A stretch of 64,000 bases of DNA from NCBI RefSeq assembly GCF_001637225.1, contig NZ_LVJI01000054.1, forward strand, positions 186,001-250,000, given 5' to 3'. The notes under the pieces were generated by a model. The model made no database searches. It was not told the DNA's origin and was given only the letters and a program-made list of their open reading frames with translations. The stretch is from Paenibacillus antarcticus (GTDB lineage: Bacteria; Bacillota; Bacilli; Paenibacillales; Paenibacillaceae). A program made the position numbers and the translations under genes. Below are positions 28,553-37,205 of this stretch, piece after piece; positions within the stretch are counted from its first letter, which is position 1; each line of letters begins with the position of its first letter.

Positions 28553-29953
28553 TTGAGAACAGTCGTCGTAATCGGCGGGGGAATAACGGGATTGTCCACC
28601 GCTTACTATTTACACAAAAACATACATAGTAACAACTTGGACGTTAATATCGTACTGGTTGAAGCTAATGATAGATTAGGTGGAAAGCTCCGAACACTTC
28701 ATGAGGGAGAATTCACGATGGAGTCTGGTGCGGATTCTATTGTAACGCGTAAGACCAATGTCGCTCCCCTTATTGAAGAGTTGGGCCTTCAGGATGAGGT
28801 AGTATATAACGCAACGGGGACATCCTTTATCTATACGGAAGGTAAACTCAAGCAAATTCCGAAGGACGCTGTCTTTGGAATACCGTTAAGTATTGAGTCA
28901 CTTGCTAAAACGGAACTGATCTCTGCCGAAGGGAAAGTAGAAGCGCTGAAAGATTTGTACACCCCAAATGATAAGTTTACGAAGGATGATTCTGTAGGTG
29001 ATTTCTTAGAAGCTTTCTTTGGAAAAGAACTCGTGAATAAGCAAATTTCACCGGTTCTCTCCGGTGTTTATTCAGGAAATCTGGATGATCTTACGATTGC
29101 TTCAACGCTACCTTATTTAATTGATTACAAGAACGAATATGGCAGTATTATTAAAGGATTATCGGCTAATAAGAGCAAATTTCAAGGGAATGGCGATAAG
29201 AAGTTCATGTCTTTCAAGGGCGGTGTTTCTGCGATAATTGATGCGATGGAAGAGCATTTGTCTGATGCCGAGATTATCAAAGGTGTTCATGCTGAACGGG
29301 TTGAAAAACTAGGAGCTCAATACCGAGTTACACTTGTGAATGGCCGTACTTTAGATGCAGATATGGTTGTATTAGGGACAATGCATAATACAGCACAAGC
29401 ATTGCTCCAAGACGAGAGCTTGAATGAGGATTTCAATCAGTTAATTAATAGTTCTCTAATCAGTGTATATCTTGGGTTCGATATTCCTGATAGTCAATTG
29501 CCTGCGGATGGAACAGGATTCATCACAGCTAATAGTGATGATGTGAAGTGTCATGCTTGCACTTGGACTAGTCGTAAATGGGAGCATACGTCTGAACATC
29601 AACGATTGCTCGTTAGACTCTTTTATAAGAGTTCAGGACCTCATTATGAAGCGCTGATTAAGCTCTCGGAGGAGGAACTTCAGCAGGTAGCACTGCAAGA
29701 TATACAGATTAGTCTTGGTATTAACGCACAGCCGATAAGTTGTGATGTAACGAAATGGCACAATACAATGCCTAATTACCATATTCGCCATCATCAGATC
29801 GTAGAATCTCTTGAGAGGAAGATGGCGAGTCACTATCCAAATGTCATCCTAGCCGGATGTTCTTATTATGGTGTAGGTATTCCCGATTGTATAGCAAATG
29901 GTGAGAGAACCGCAGATATTATTATGGAGCAAATAAGCTCGAATTCTATGTAG
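28553..29953 (+). CDS. hemY: Coproporphyrinogen III / protoporphyrinogen oxidase
   Basis: FAD enzyme of heme biosynthesis (HemY, also called CgoX), oxidising coproporphyrinogen III to coproporphyrin III in Firmicutes. FAD-binding motif VVIGGGITGLSTAYYL at residues 5-20, followed by ANDRLGGKLRT, and a C-terminal GCSYYGVGIPDCIANGERTA block. I take the TTG at 28553 as start: GGAAGTAGGTG lies 8 bases upstream and the Rossmann motif then sits at the N-terminus; the upstream ATG overlaps the -10 box. Length 466 is usual. It stands alone here, away from the other hem genes. Confidence 0.88.
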   Translation: MRTVVVIGGGITGLSTAYYLHKNIHSNNLDVNIVLVEANDRLGGKLRTLHEGEFTMESGADSIVTRKTNVAPLIEELGLQDEVVYNATGTSFIYTEGKLKQIPKDAVFGIPLSIESLAKTELISAEGKVEALKDLYTPNDKFTKDDSVGDFLEAFFGKELVNKQISPVLSGVYSGNLDDLTIASTLPYLIDYKNEYGSIIKGLSANKSKFQGNGDKKFMSFKGGVSAIIDAMEEHLSDAEIIKGVHAERVEKLGAQYRVTLVNGRTLDADMVVLGTMHNTAQALLQDESLNEDFNQLINSSLISVYLGFDIPDSQLPADGTGFITANSDDVKCHACTWTSRKWEHTSEHQRLLVRLFYKSSGPHYEALIKLSEEELQQVALQDIQISLGINAQPISCDVTKWHNTMPNYHIRHHQIVESLERKMASHYPNVILAGCSYYGVGIPDCIANGERTADIIMEQISSNSM

Positions 29954-29980
29954 AATGTATTACAGGGAATGATAATGAAG

Positions 29981-30012
29981 GTACAAAACAAGAGCCGGCT
30001 CTTGTTTTGTAC
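29981..30012. terminator. Bidirectional terminator, 32-base perfect palindrome
   Basis: GTACAAAACAAGAGCC and its exact complement meet without a loop, between the convergent hemY and GNAT genes. Confidence 0.8.
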
Positions 30013-30064
30013 TGGGAAGGAGTACTGTAAGATATATCATGCCCACAATGATGCATTCAAATTC

Positions 30065-30628
30065 TTACATAAGTGGCTTAATCATGTGGTAATATAAGTG
30101 TTCTGAAATATGGAAAGAAGAATCCATTATGAAACCATGTTTCTCATATAATTTCTGTGCGTTTGGATTATCGACGGATACATTAAGCGAGAACTTATGA
30201 TGCCCTTGAAGACGTGCGATTTGCTCAACTGCAGTCAACAAACTCGACCCTATGCCTTGTCCACGGTAGGTTTCGACCACGGCCAACGTATCGAGGTGGA
30301 ATTCGTCATGTTGCGCTTCACTACTCTCAAATTCATCCTCATCTTTACCAAAATAATCTTCGACGGAAGGATCCCATTGTTTCTGGAATTCTGTGTTTAG
30401 TCTCCCATCATAACCTAAAGCAATACCAGCTATGTTAGCAGCTATTTCTTGAACAATAATAAATTTATAACTGAAATAGCTCATATCCTGAACATACAAA
30501 TGTTTAATGAATGACATGACTGTATCTTTAGGGAAATTCTCGGTGAAATAGGAATGTTTATCCTTCATAATATAATAAATCAATTCGCATATTTCATTCA
30601 TGTCTCTGATGTGTGCTGGACGAATCAT
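30065..30628 (-). CDS. GNAT-family N-acetyltransferase
   Basis: Acetyltransferase of 187 residues. The acetyl-CoA motif is VETYRGQGIGSSLL, followed by LNVSVDNPNAQKLYEKHGF, the usual GNAT ending. I choose the ATG at 30628, which follows AGAGG; an in-frame ATG 6 codons upstream lies only a few bases from a TATAAT-like box on this strand (about 30658-30663). Substrate unknown. The gene is divergent from gpmA. Confidence 0.82.
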   Translation of the reverse strand: MIRPAHIRDMNEICELIYYIMKDKHSYFTENFPKDTVMSFIKHLYVQDMSYFSYKFIIVQEIAANIAGIALGYDGRLNTEFQKQWDPSVEDYFGKDEDEFESSEAQHDEFHLDTLAVVETYRGQGIGSSLLTAVEQIARLQGHHKFSLNVSVDNPNAQKLYEKHGFIMDSSFHISEHLYYHMIKPLM

Positions 30629-30834
30629 GGTGTGCCTCTTTTCCATAGGATGTATTCATTATACGCTTTATGGGCTGAGACTCATAACGATCTGCTGATC
30701 GCAACATGGACTCTTATGTATATCGAGGATATTCATCCGATTGTATCTTACATTGCTATATAATAAGGATCGAAACAGGGGGGGGATAATTAAAATTTAA
30801 TACAATATATTATCAAAAAAAAAGGAGTGTTAAG

Positions 30835-31524
30835 ATGCAAAAAATCGTGCTCGTTCGTCATGGTCAAAGTGAGTGGAATTTGGAAAATAGATTTACGGGT
30901 TGGACCGATGTTGATCTATCATCAAATGGTCTACTTGAAGCAAGAAAAGCAGGAGAAATCTTGAGAGATAGTGGCTATACATTCGACGTAGCTTACACTT
31001 CTGTACTCAAACGAGCGATAAGAACCTTATGGATCATACTAGATCAGATGAATTTTATGTGGATTCCTGTACATAAATCATGGATGTTGAACGAACGGCA
31101 CTATGGCGCACTTCAAGGACTGAATAAAGCGGAGACTGCGACCAAATATGGAGAAGAACAAGTCCACCTCTGGAGAAGATCTGTCGATGTAAGGCCACCT
31201 GCACTTGAACGAAGTGATACAAGATATGATGGTTTTGACCCGAGGTACAAAGATATTTCCGACCAGGTTCCATTAACTGAAAATTTGGAAGATACAGAGC
31301 GAAGAGTACTGCATTACTGGCAAGAAGTCATTAAGTCTTCGCTACTCTCTAATCAAAAAATCATCATATCTGCACATGGCAATACCATTCGAGGACTTGT
31401 TCAATATCTGGACAACATCCCCTCAGATGGCATAGCAGATTTGAATATACCAACCGGCATACCCCTGGTGTATGAATTGGACGACGTATGCCAACCGATA
31501 AGACATTACTATTTAGGAGTGTAA
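30835..31524 (+). CDS. gpmA: 2,3-bisphosphoglycerate-dependent phosphoglycerate mutase
   Basis: Histidine phosphatase superfamily enzyme that interconverts 2- and 3-phosphoglycerate. The catalytic motif LVRHGQSEWN places the phosphorylated His at residue 9, and FTGWTDVDLSSNG, NERHYGALQGLNKAET and the second His in SAHGNTIRGLVQYL are the dPGM signature. Length 229 is normal. A TLWIILDQMN stretch differs slightly from the usual consensus. ATG follows AAAGGAG. Sporeformers also carry the unrelated cofactor-independent GpmI as the main glycolytic enzyme, so this copy may be accessory. Confidence 0.88.
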   Translation: MQKIVLVRHGQSEWNLENRFTGWTDVDLSSNGLLEARKAGEILRDSGYTFDVAYTSVLKRAIRTLWIILDQMNFMWIPVHKSWMLNERHYGALQGLNKAETATKYGEEQVHLWRRSVDVRPPALERSDTRYDGFDPRYKDISDQVPLTENLEDTERRVLHYWQEVIKSSLLSNQKIIISAHGNTIRGLVQYLDNIPSDGIADLNIPTGIPLVYELDDVCQPIRHYYLGV

Positions 31525-31597
31525 TCGAATCGATCTAGGATAGGACAAGAAGAGTGTCTTTCTTAGATAAGTTGACTTTAGCATATTTCATGAATAC

Positions 31598-31616
31598 AAT
31601 AGTCCTATGACTATTG
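31598..31616. promoter_or_regulatory. ArsR operator candidate overlapping its own start
   Basis: ATAGT-CCTATG-ACTAT has the same five-base arms and six-base spacer as the palindrome at 31939-31958. It covers the ATG of the ArsR-family gene, suggesting autoregulation. Confidence 0.5.
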
Positions 31617-31903
31617 AACAATATTCTTTAAAAGATGATGAGAAGCGGGCAAAGATTTTCAAAGCATTAGCAGAAGTGAAACGAATTGAAATGATTCGAT
31701 ATCTTCATATCCATCGGGAGAACAACACATGTGGATCCATCGGTGAGTCGATGGGAATGGATAAATCCAATGTGTCATATCATCTCAAGATTTTATATGA
31801 AGCTGATCTTGTTTCTGTCATCCGAAATGGGCAGAATAAGAAGGGGCAGCTAAGAGAAGATACGTTCTCTGAATTTTTACCGGGTTTCTTGGACAGTTTA
31901 TAG
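31607..31903 (+). CDS. ArsR-family transcriptional regulator
   Basis: Winged-helix repressor of 98 residues: KIFKALAEVKRIEMIRYLH, then the recognition helix region GESMGMDKSNVSYHLKILYEADLV and the wing RNGQNKKGQ. No Cys cluster for metal sensing is seen (the single Cys is in NNTCGSI), so it probably senses something else. No clear ribosome site precedes the ATG, and a palindrome overlaps it. It stands before a zinc-independent quinone/enone reductase gene and probably controls it. Confidence 0.8.
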   Translation: MTIEQYSLKDDEKRAKIFKALAEVKRIEMIRYLHIHRENNTCGSIGESMGMDKSNVSYHLKILYEADLVSVIRNGQNKKGQLREDTFSEFLPGFLDSL

Positions 31904-31938
31904 TATGTCTAGAGGCCCGTAATTTTTGAACATTAATT

Positions 31939-31958
31939 TGATAGTTTTAAAACTATCA
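31939..31958. promoter_or_regulatory. Perfect 20-base palindrome, ArsR operator candidate
   Basis: TGATAGTTTTAAAACTATCA lies between the ArsR gene and the reductase gene, next to a TATATA stretch. A further half site TTGATAGTC follows near 31970. Confidence 0.65.
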
Positions 31959-32041
31959 TATTATATAGGCTTGATAGTCATCGTAAACAAGTTAATCAGT
32001 TATGCAGAAACTAAAATAAAGTTAAATGGAGTAGTGATTAT

Positions 32042-33067
32042 ATGAACCAACAATATACTAACAAACAAATCCTTTTGGCATCACGTCCAGTAGGCATGCC
32101 AATCGATCAAAACTTCGAATTCAAAGAGATTCCGGTTAGTGAAGCACAAGATGGACAGGTTGTTGTTCGTACCTTGTACTTGTCCGTGGATCCCTATATG
32201 CGGGGAAGAATGAACGATGCTAAATCCTATATCCCAGCTTATAAACTTAATGAAGTCATTACAGGTGGAATTGTAGGAGAGGTTGTAGAATCCAAGTCTG
32301 ATTTGTTCAAGGCCGGAGACAAAATTCTTGGGATGTTGGGATGGCAATTATACAATACAGTGGATGCTAAGACTATTCGTAAAATTGATGATTCTATGGC
32401 ACCAGTATCAGCATACTTAAGTGTTCTAGGTTTGACAGGTCTTACTGCATATTTCGGTTTACTAGATATTGGTCAGCCAAAAGAGGGTGAGACGGTTGTT
32501 GTATCTGGTGCTGCGGGTGCAGTGGGTATGCTTGTTGGACAGATTGCCAAAATCAAAGGAACACGTGTCGTAGGAATCGCAGGATCCGATGAGAAATGTA
32601 CCTATTTGAAGAATGAACTTGGGTTTGATGAAGTTATTAACTATAAGACAACTACAAACCTCGATCAGGCACTGAAAGAAGCATGTCCTAACGGAGTGGA
32701 TGTGTATTTTGACAATGTAGGTGGAACTATCTCTGATGCTGTGATGAATGTACTGAATGATTATGCAAGGATTCCATTATGTGGAGCCATCTCTTCATAC
32801 AACAGTACAGATGGGGACATAGGCCCACGTATTCTGACCAAGATGATCAAGACTCGCTCCCTTATGAAAGGATTTGTACTTAGCGATTATGCAGCTAGAC
32901 AACCAGAAGGACTTCAGGAGCTTGGACAATGGCTATCAGAAGGTAAATTAAAGTATGAAGAGACGATTGTGGAAGGTTTCGACAACGCGATTGATGCATT
33001 TCTCCAATTGTTCCAAGGTACTAATCTAGGAAAAATGCTCGTTAAGGTAAGTGATTCGAAAGAATAA
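32042..33067 (+). CDS. NADP-dependent enone reductase, CurA/PTGR type of the MDR family
   Basis: Cytoplasmic medium-chain reductase of 341 residues lacking the catalytic zinc ligands. The N-terminus with LYLSVDPYMRGRMND and the cofactor motif VVSGAAGAVGMLVGQIAKIKG (around residue 155) identify the curcumin/leukotriene reductase branch (YncB, PTGR1), which reduces alpha,beta-unsaturated aldehydes and ketones with NADPH. The ATG follows a weak GGAGTAG site. Control by the preceding ArsR-type repressor is suggested by matching palindromes. A detoxifying role is inference. Confidence 0.87.
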   Translation: MNQQYTNKQILLASRPVGMPIDQNFEFKEIPVSEAQDGQVVVRTLYLSVDPYMRGRMNDAKSYIPAYKLNEVITGGIVGEVVESKSDLFKAGDKILGMLGWQLYNTVDAKTIRKIDDSMAPVSAYLSVLGLTGLTAYFGLLDIGQPKEGETVVVSGAAGAVGMLVGQIAKIKGTRVVGIAGSDEKCTYLKNELGFDEVINYKTTTNLDQALKEACPNGVDVYFDNVGGTISDAVMNVLNDYARIPLCGAISSYNSTDGDIGPRILTKMIKTRSLMKGFVLSDYAARQPEGLQELGQWLSEGKLKYEETIVEGFDNAIDAFLQLFQGTNLGKMLVKVSDSKE

Positions 33068-33090
33068 TATAATATGATTATTTCATTATC

Positions 33091-33134
33091 GAATGAGCAA
33101 CGCAAAGTGCTAACCACACTTCGTGTTGCTCATT
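33091..33134 (+). terminator. Rho-independent terminator
   Basis: GAATGAGCAAC and GTTGCTCATTC enclose further partial pairing and are followed by TTTTT. Confidence 0.8.
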
Positions 33135-33186
33135 CTTTTTGCAACTTATGGGAATTTAGACCGTCCTATATTAGAGGGGGTAGAAT

Positions 33187-33753
33187 ATGAAAATTTTTCT
33201 TATGAAAAGTATATTACTTATTGTTTTAGCAGCTTTAGTAGGTTGTCAGCAAAGTGAAGCGCTAACAGAAAATCAGATTACAAAAGTAGATACCGAAGCA
33301 GATATGGAAGGATTTGTAGAGCCTGAATCATCTAATTGGGTGGAATATACAAAGCCTGCAAGAGAGTACATGTATTATAGAACACAAGCAGTCATTAATA
33401 AGGATATAAATATCCTGTGGGATAAGTACCCAGATCTAAAAGATAATATAGATCCTAAACAAGGAGTTAATGTTGAGAAAGATGAGCTCAAATCATTAAA
33501 TCATAATTTTAAATTGTTAGATGCCAATTATAATATTGAAAGTTATGAACGAATGAAAGTGAAAAAAATAAACGCTAATGAAGTGGTACTTCTTATTCAT
33601 GGAACTATTAGTTATTTGAGAACTGACTTCGATGAGTCTGGTGGGGAATATTTAATAAAGATCTTCTTAGAACAGAAGGATAATCATTGGATGGTCGTAA
33701 GAACTGACGAATACAATTTAGAAGAATACAAGGAATGGTTGAAGGGGAAGTAA
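33187..33753 (+). CDS. Predicted lipoprotein, function unknown
   Basis: Protein of 188 residues with a lipoprotein signal peptide ending in LVGC (Cys20). The mature part carries ARYMYYRTQAVINKDINILW-like sequence followed by a beta-rich C-terminal half (EVVLLIHGTISY, IKIFLEQKDNHWMVVRTDEYN), resembling an NTF2/SnoaL-like small domain common in Bacillales lipoproteins. I do not recognise a named family. ATG follows GAGGGGG. It is monocistronic and convergent with the ATP-grasp gene. Confidence 0.7.
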   Translation: MKIFLMKSILLIVLAALVGCQQSEALTENQITKVDTEADMEGFVEPESSNWVEYTKPAREYMYYRTQAVINKDINILWDKYPDLKDNIDPKQGVNVEKDELKSLNHNFKLLDANYNIESYERMKVKKINANEVVLLIHGTISYLRTDFDESGGEYLIKIFLEQKDNHWMVVRTDEYNLEEYKEWLKGK

Positions 33754-33770
33754 TATAGAATTATTCAGTT

Positions 33771-34514
33771 TCAGCGGCTTGCTTCTATTCTCCTTTTCGC
33801 TTGAAGATATCTTCGATATTGGATGGGATCTAGCTTCTTCAATCCGTGAAAGTTAGGTTTGGTATTTGCTTCAATAAACCATACTTTACCTCTCTTATCT
33901 ATGCCCATATCCAATCCAAGGATTCGAAAAGAGAAGCGAGAGCCTAATTTACGTGCTATTTTGTAGGATACGTCACTTAACGTCCAAAGAACCCTGGATA
34001 CGTGCAGCGGTTGATCGGCTCCTCGAAGGATTTCCTTAATTCTCGCATCCCGAGCTCCTTTTGCTACATTGGTGACGATGGAATTGGACCTTGGCGCCAC
34101 CTTGGCGCTCATCCATGTAAGTGACCATCGGTTGGAAGGTTTCTGGAGAACAATCCGCAGATCAAAAGGTTTATTTCGATAAGTTGCCAGAGAAATTCCT
34201 TGTTGGATAATATATTTTTTACCACGGCGCATTCTCTTTACTACTTCGAATACGATGTTTCTGTTGGAGCACACTTTTGACGTGGTTTTATATGAAATCA
34301 AGCTTTGTGAACGATTAAGCCTCTTGACACGGATAATCCCTGTTCCTGCGGAGCCATTATCGGGCTTGATATATAATACAGGGAAATTCCTGAGCATCAT
34401 ATTCAGTGTACTAGCATGATACCATCGTGTTTCTGGAACGTGACGGGATAGGAAACGATCATTTATTATGGGCTTCCCTTTTTTCATTTTACTACTGATG
34501 TATTTATGTTTCAT
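33771..34514 (-). CDS. YheC/YheD-like spore-coat-associated ATP-grasp protein
   Basis: Predicted ATP-grasp ligase of 247 residues. LYIKPDNGSAGTGIIRV near residue 50 is the ATP-binding loop; KYIIQQGI and DLRIVLQKPSNRWSLTWMSAKV are typical of the family; FRILGLDMGIDKRGKVWFIEANTKPN carries the Glu and Asn metal ligands. YheC and YheD of Bacillus are longer (about 360-450 residues) and lie on the spore surface; this is one of the shorter Paenibacillus forms. ATG follows GGAGGTGAG. The substrate is unknown. Confidence 0.82.
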   Translation of the reverse strand: MKHKYISSKMKKGKPIINDRFLSRHVPETRWYHASTLNMMLRNFPVLYIKPDNGSAGTGIIRVKRLNRSQSLISYKTTSKVCSNRNIVFEVVKRMRRGKKYIIQQGISLATYRNKPFDLRIVLQKPSNRWSLTWMSAKVAPRSNSIVTNVAKGARDARIKEILRGADQPLHVSRVLWTLSDVSYKIARKLGSRFSFRILGLDMGIDKRGKVWFIEANTKPNFHGLKKLDPIQYRRYLQAKRRIEASR

Positions 34515-34639
34515 TAACTCACCTCCATTTCTACATTATTCGGGATCACTTATCTGGATGAGGGCTAATACCCTATTTGATTAAAATTTCAAATTACGGT
34601 TTTTAAGGTTTCGGGTGAACGAATAAGGAGGTTGCATGA

Positions 34640-35098
34640 ATGAAGAAGAGACAATTCTTGTTCATGTGTACGGCAATGATTTATTTGTTGTTCGTTGGGT
34701 GTTCGAATAAGAAGTTATCAGATGAACCGGTGAGACCGATAATTATATTGGATCAACAGCGTATTGAATATAGGTTGGGTCCATATTGTTGGTTTGGTAC
34801 TAAAAAAGATGGGATCTGCGGAGATCCTCTACACCCAGATATCTTCTACAAAAGTATTAAAGAATAAGCTGTTGTTGCAGATCTTGGGGGAGTTATTAGT
34901 GTGAAATTTCCGATTGAACCTGACTCGTTCACATTAACCATTATCAATTCCTATGGCGTTGTGGAATCGACAAATAAACCAAATGAATATAACTATAACC
35001 TTCCAAAGAAGCCGGGGTATTATAATTACTGTCTGTCTGCTGTTTGGGAAGTGAAGAATGAGGCTAGTTACTACTTTGGTATTCAAATAAACGAGTGA
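34640..35098 (+). pseudogene. Lipoprotein gene interrupted by an ochre stop
   Basis: ATG 34640 behind AAGGAGG opens a 153-codon frame with a lipoprotein signal peptide (LLFVGC, Cys21). TAA at codon 76 (34865-34867) interrupts it, and the same frame stays open to 35098 with sensible sequence (VISVKFPIEPDSFTLTIINSY ... YYNYCLSAVWEV). A CAA-to-TAA change would explain it. The whole would be a 152-residue surface lipoprotein of unknown family. A GTG at 34901 could start a separate protein but has no signal peptide, so I favour one disrupted gene. Confidence 0.65.
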
Positions 35099-35142
35099 TT
35101 ACAAGGTCGTCTATGGATTGAGCAAATTTAATAAGAACAATG

Positions 35143-35185
35143 GATAGAGAATCAGATATATTCTGATGGATCTATCTTTTTTTTT
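35143..35185 (+). terminator. Rho-independent terminator
   Basis: GATAGAGAATCAGA and TCTGATGGATCTATC pair almost fully and are followed by nine T. Confidence 0.85.
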
Positions 35186-35231
35186 GCTAATAATATGAGA
35201 AACAAATTAATATTTGATCTTAGATAATATG

Positions 35232-35261
35232 TTGACAAGATATATATTGAACTGATATATT
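35232..35261 (+). promoter_or_regulatory. Promoter of the PadR gene
   Basis: TTGACA (35232-35237) and TATATT (35256-35261) are 18 bases apart. Repeated GATATAT units around the -10 box and AATATATC further down may be a PadR operator. Confidence 0.5.
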
Positions 35262-35310
35262 GATGATGAAATGATTTACAAATATATCTAAATGACAAGG
35301 AGGTCCCAGT

Positions 35311-35850
35311 GTGAACAGTCAGGATGTAATATTAGGCATGCTCATGAAAGAATCGTTAACTGGATATGAAATAAAACAGTTATTGGAGAATGTATTCTCA
35401 AATTTCTTTAGTTCAAGTTATGGAACGATTTATCCCACGCTTACCCGAATGGAGAAAGAGGAATTGATAACTAAGGAAATGGTGCTACAGGACGGGAAGC
35501 CTAACAAAAATGTATTAAACATAACGGATAAAGGACGAGCGTGTTTTAACGCGTATTTGCAAGGACCACTAGAGGGAGACAGTATAAAAAAATCGGATTT
35601 TATGATGCGACTTTACTTTGGTGAATTCGTTGGCTATGACAAGATCATAATCTGGTTGAAGCAAGTACAGAAGGATTCACAACAGAAGTTAATTCAATTA
35701 TGTGAGCAGTATTCGCTTTATAAAGATGAAATGCATCCAGCACAGATCATATGCATCCAAATTGGGATAGAAGAATATAAAGCAAAACTTGAGACCATTG
35801 CCGAGGGATTGGTAAGTATGGAGAAGTTAGAACAAGAGGAGCGCTCATAA
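35311..35850 (+). CDS. PadR-family transcriptional regulator
   Basis: Repressor of 179 residues with an N-terminal PadR winged helix (LTGYEIKQLLENVFSNFFSSSYGTIYPTLTRMEKEELI) and a C-terminal Vir_AR helical dimerisation domain. Start GTG 35311 follows a full AAGGAGGT site. PadR proteins of this subgroup react to aromatic compounds or drugs and repress a neighbouring gene; the short-chain dehydrogenase 150 bases downstream is the likely target. Confidence 0.87.
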   Translation: MNSQDVILGMLMKESLTGYEIKQLLENVFSNFFSSSYGTIYPTLTRMEKEELITKEMVLQDGKPNKNVLNITDKGRACFNAYLQGPLEGDSIKKSDFMMRLYFGEFVGYDKIIIWLKQVQKDSQQKLIQLCEQYSLYKDEMHPAQIICIQIGIEEYKAKLETIAEGLVSMEKLEQEERS

Positions 35851-35864
35851 AGCTTAAAACACAA

Positions 35865-35887
35865 GCTTTCGAAGTAAGTTTTGTATG
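35865..35887 (+). repeat. Direct repeat in PadR-SDR spacer, copy 1
   Basis: GCTTTCGAAGTAAGTTTTGT recurs with three changes at 35931-35953. GCTCATAAAGCTT (35843) and GCTCATAAAACTT (35973) form a second pair, so the spacer seems to be partly duplicated. Confidence 0.5.
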
Positions 35888-35930
35888 AAGTTTAATCATA
35901 GAAGTAACACAAACAAAACTTTTAGCGAAT

Positions 35931-35953
35931 GCTTTCGAAGTGAGTTTTATTCG
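35931..35953 (+). repeat. Direct repeat in PadR-SDR spacer, copy 2
   Basis: GCTTTCGAAGTGAGTTTTAT matches the copy 66 bases upstream. Both lie before the SDR ribosome site and could be regulator binding sites or a local duplication. Confidence 0.5.
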
Positions 35954-36001
35954 AACCCTAACCACGTAGTAAAGCTCATAAAACTTTTAGGAGGAATTAT
36001 T

Positions 36002-36820
36002 ATGAAAACGATATTTATCACGGGTGCGTCATCAGGTATTGGTAGAGCTACAGTTAAACACTTTGCTGAGAGAGGATGGAACGTAGTAGCCACGATGCGT
36101 ACACCTGAACAAGAAACTGAACTCAATATGCTAAGCAATGTTCTAGTATTAAGACTAGATGTTGAGAACAGTGATACGATTCAAACTGCGTTAGAGGAAG
36201 CGATACAACGATTCGAAACCATTGATGTTCTCCTCAATAATGCCGGATATGGAACAATGGGCCTCATTGAAGTTGCAACAGATGAGCAGATTAGAAGACA
36301 ATTTGAAGTGAATGTGTTTGGTTTGATCAGCATGACGAAAGCTATGTTACCCCATTTCAGATCTAATCAAGAAGGCATGCTAATCAATATTTCTTCTATG
36401 GGAGGTAAAGTCACCTTTCCTACGATGTCACTGTATCATTCAACTAAATTCGCCGTAGAAGGATTCTCTGAATCTGTATCTTATGAATTAGCTTCACAAA
36501 ACATCAAAGTAAAATTGATTGAACCTGGTGCGATTAACACGGATTTTGGCGGAAGATCAATGGAGTTCTTTTTTAATGATGCCTTAACAGATTATAAGCC
36601 GTTTACTACAGCATTTCTGGGCAAATTGGGTGAAATGGAAAAAGATCCAGCATATGCTTCCCCACCTGAATTTGTTGCGGAAACCATATATCAAGCCGCC
36701 ACAGATGGTACAAGCCAATTCCGATATGTTGTTGGAGAAGATGCAAAGATGCTTATCAATATGAAGGAAAATACGGATGAGGAAGAGTATTTAAGTAATA
36801 TATATCAGCATTTTGCTTAA
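36002..36820 (+). CDS. Short-chain dehydrogenase/reductase
   Basis: NAD(P)-dependent oxidoreductase of 272 residues. TGASSGIGRATVKHF binds the cofactor (residues 7-21), NNAGYG stabilises it, and the catalytic Ser (INISSMGG) and Tyr-x-x-x-Lys (YHSTK) are present. ATG 36002 follows AGGAGG by 7 bases; an in-frame ATG at 35885 lies inside the repeated spacer. It resembles the classical SDR group acting on steroids, retinoids or aldehydes. Probably under PadR control. Confidence 0.88.
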   Translation: MKTIFITGASSGIGRATVKHFAERGWNVVATMRTPEQETELNMLSNVLVLRLDVENSDTIQTALEEAIQRFETIDVLLNNAGYGTMGLIEVATDEQIRRQFEVNVFGLISMTKAMLPHFRSNQEGMLINISSMGGKVTFPTMSLYHSTKFAVEGFSESVSYELASQNIKVKLIEPGAINTDFGGRSMEFFFNDALTDYKPFTTAFLGKLGEMEKDPAYASPPEFVAETIYQAATDGTSQFRYVVGEDAKMLINMKENTDEEEYLSNIYQHFA

Positions 36821-36875
36821 GCAAAAAAAGTTACAGTCATCATTACATAAGTCATCATTGTCTAAGTTAGAACAC

Positions 36876-36914
36876 AAAAAATAGAATCAGCCCTCCGGGT
36901 TGGTTCTATTTTTC
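36876..36914 (+). terminator. Rho-independent terminator
   Basis: AAAAAATAGAATCAGCCC and GGGTTGGTTCTATTTTTC pair with a short TCC loop, after the SDR gene. Confidence 0.8.
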
Positions 36915-37147
36915 ACTCTATTTCAATTGATTTTCATCCTAGTGTTTACTATGCTTCCTCTAACAGATTTTGGAATTCCTATCAGTCAACAAATTCAAGG
37001 CCAAGGGGACTCGTTATTATTGGTCAATACGCTGGACCTTCTGGTCATTATCCTTATGGTGTTATTGTATATAATGAAAGTGGACAAGTCGTGTATAATA
37101 ATTCGCATTACACATCGGGTTCTATTGGATCTGGAGGTTCGGCATGA
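36915..37147 (+). pseudogene. Possible gene remnant without start codon
   Basis: Of the three frames here, the one ending in TGA at 37145 reads most like protein: VYYASSNRFWNSYQS, then LVIIGQYAGPSGHYPYGV and IVYNESGQVVYNNSHYTSGS. It has no ATG, GTG or TTG with a ribosome site and begins beside a terminator, so it may be the 3' end of a lost gene. An overlapping frame gives a hydrophobic peptide, which I consider spurious. The family is unknown and the call is weak. Confidence 0.3.
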
Positions 37148-37205
37148 CTTCGAGGGTTCTTTGTGTTTACTTTCATAATTAAATACGATACTATAGAATA
37201 ACGTA

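Noticed and set aside
36900..37178. Hydrophobic 92-codon frame after the SDR gene
   Set aside because: Its TTG start lies inside a terminator hairpin and another frame looks more protein-like.
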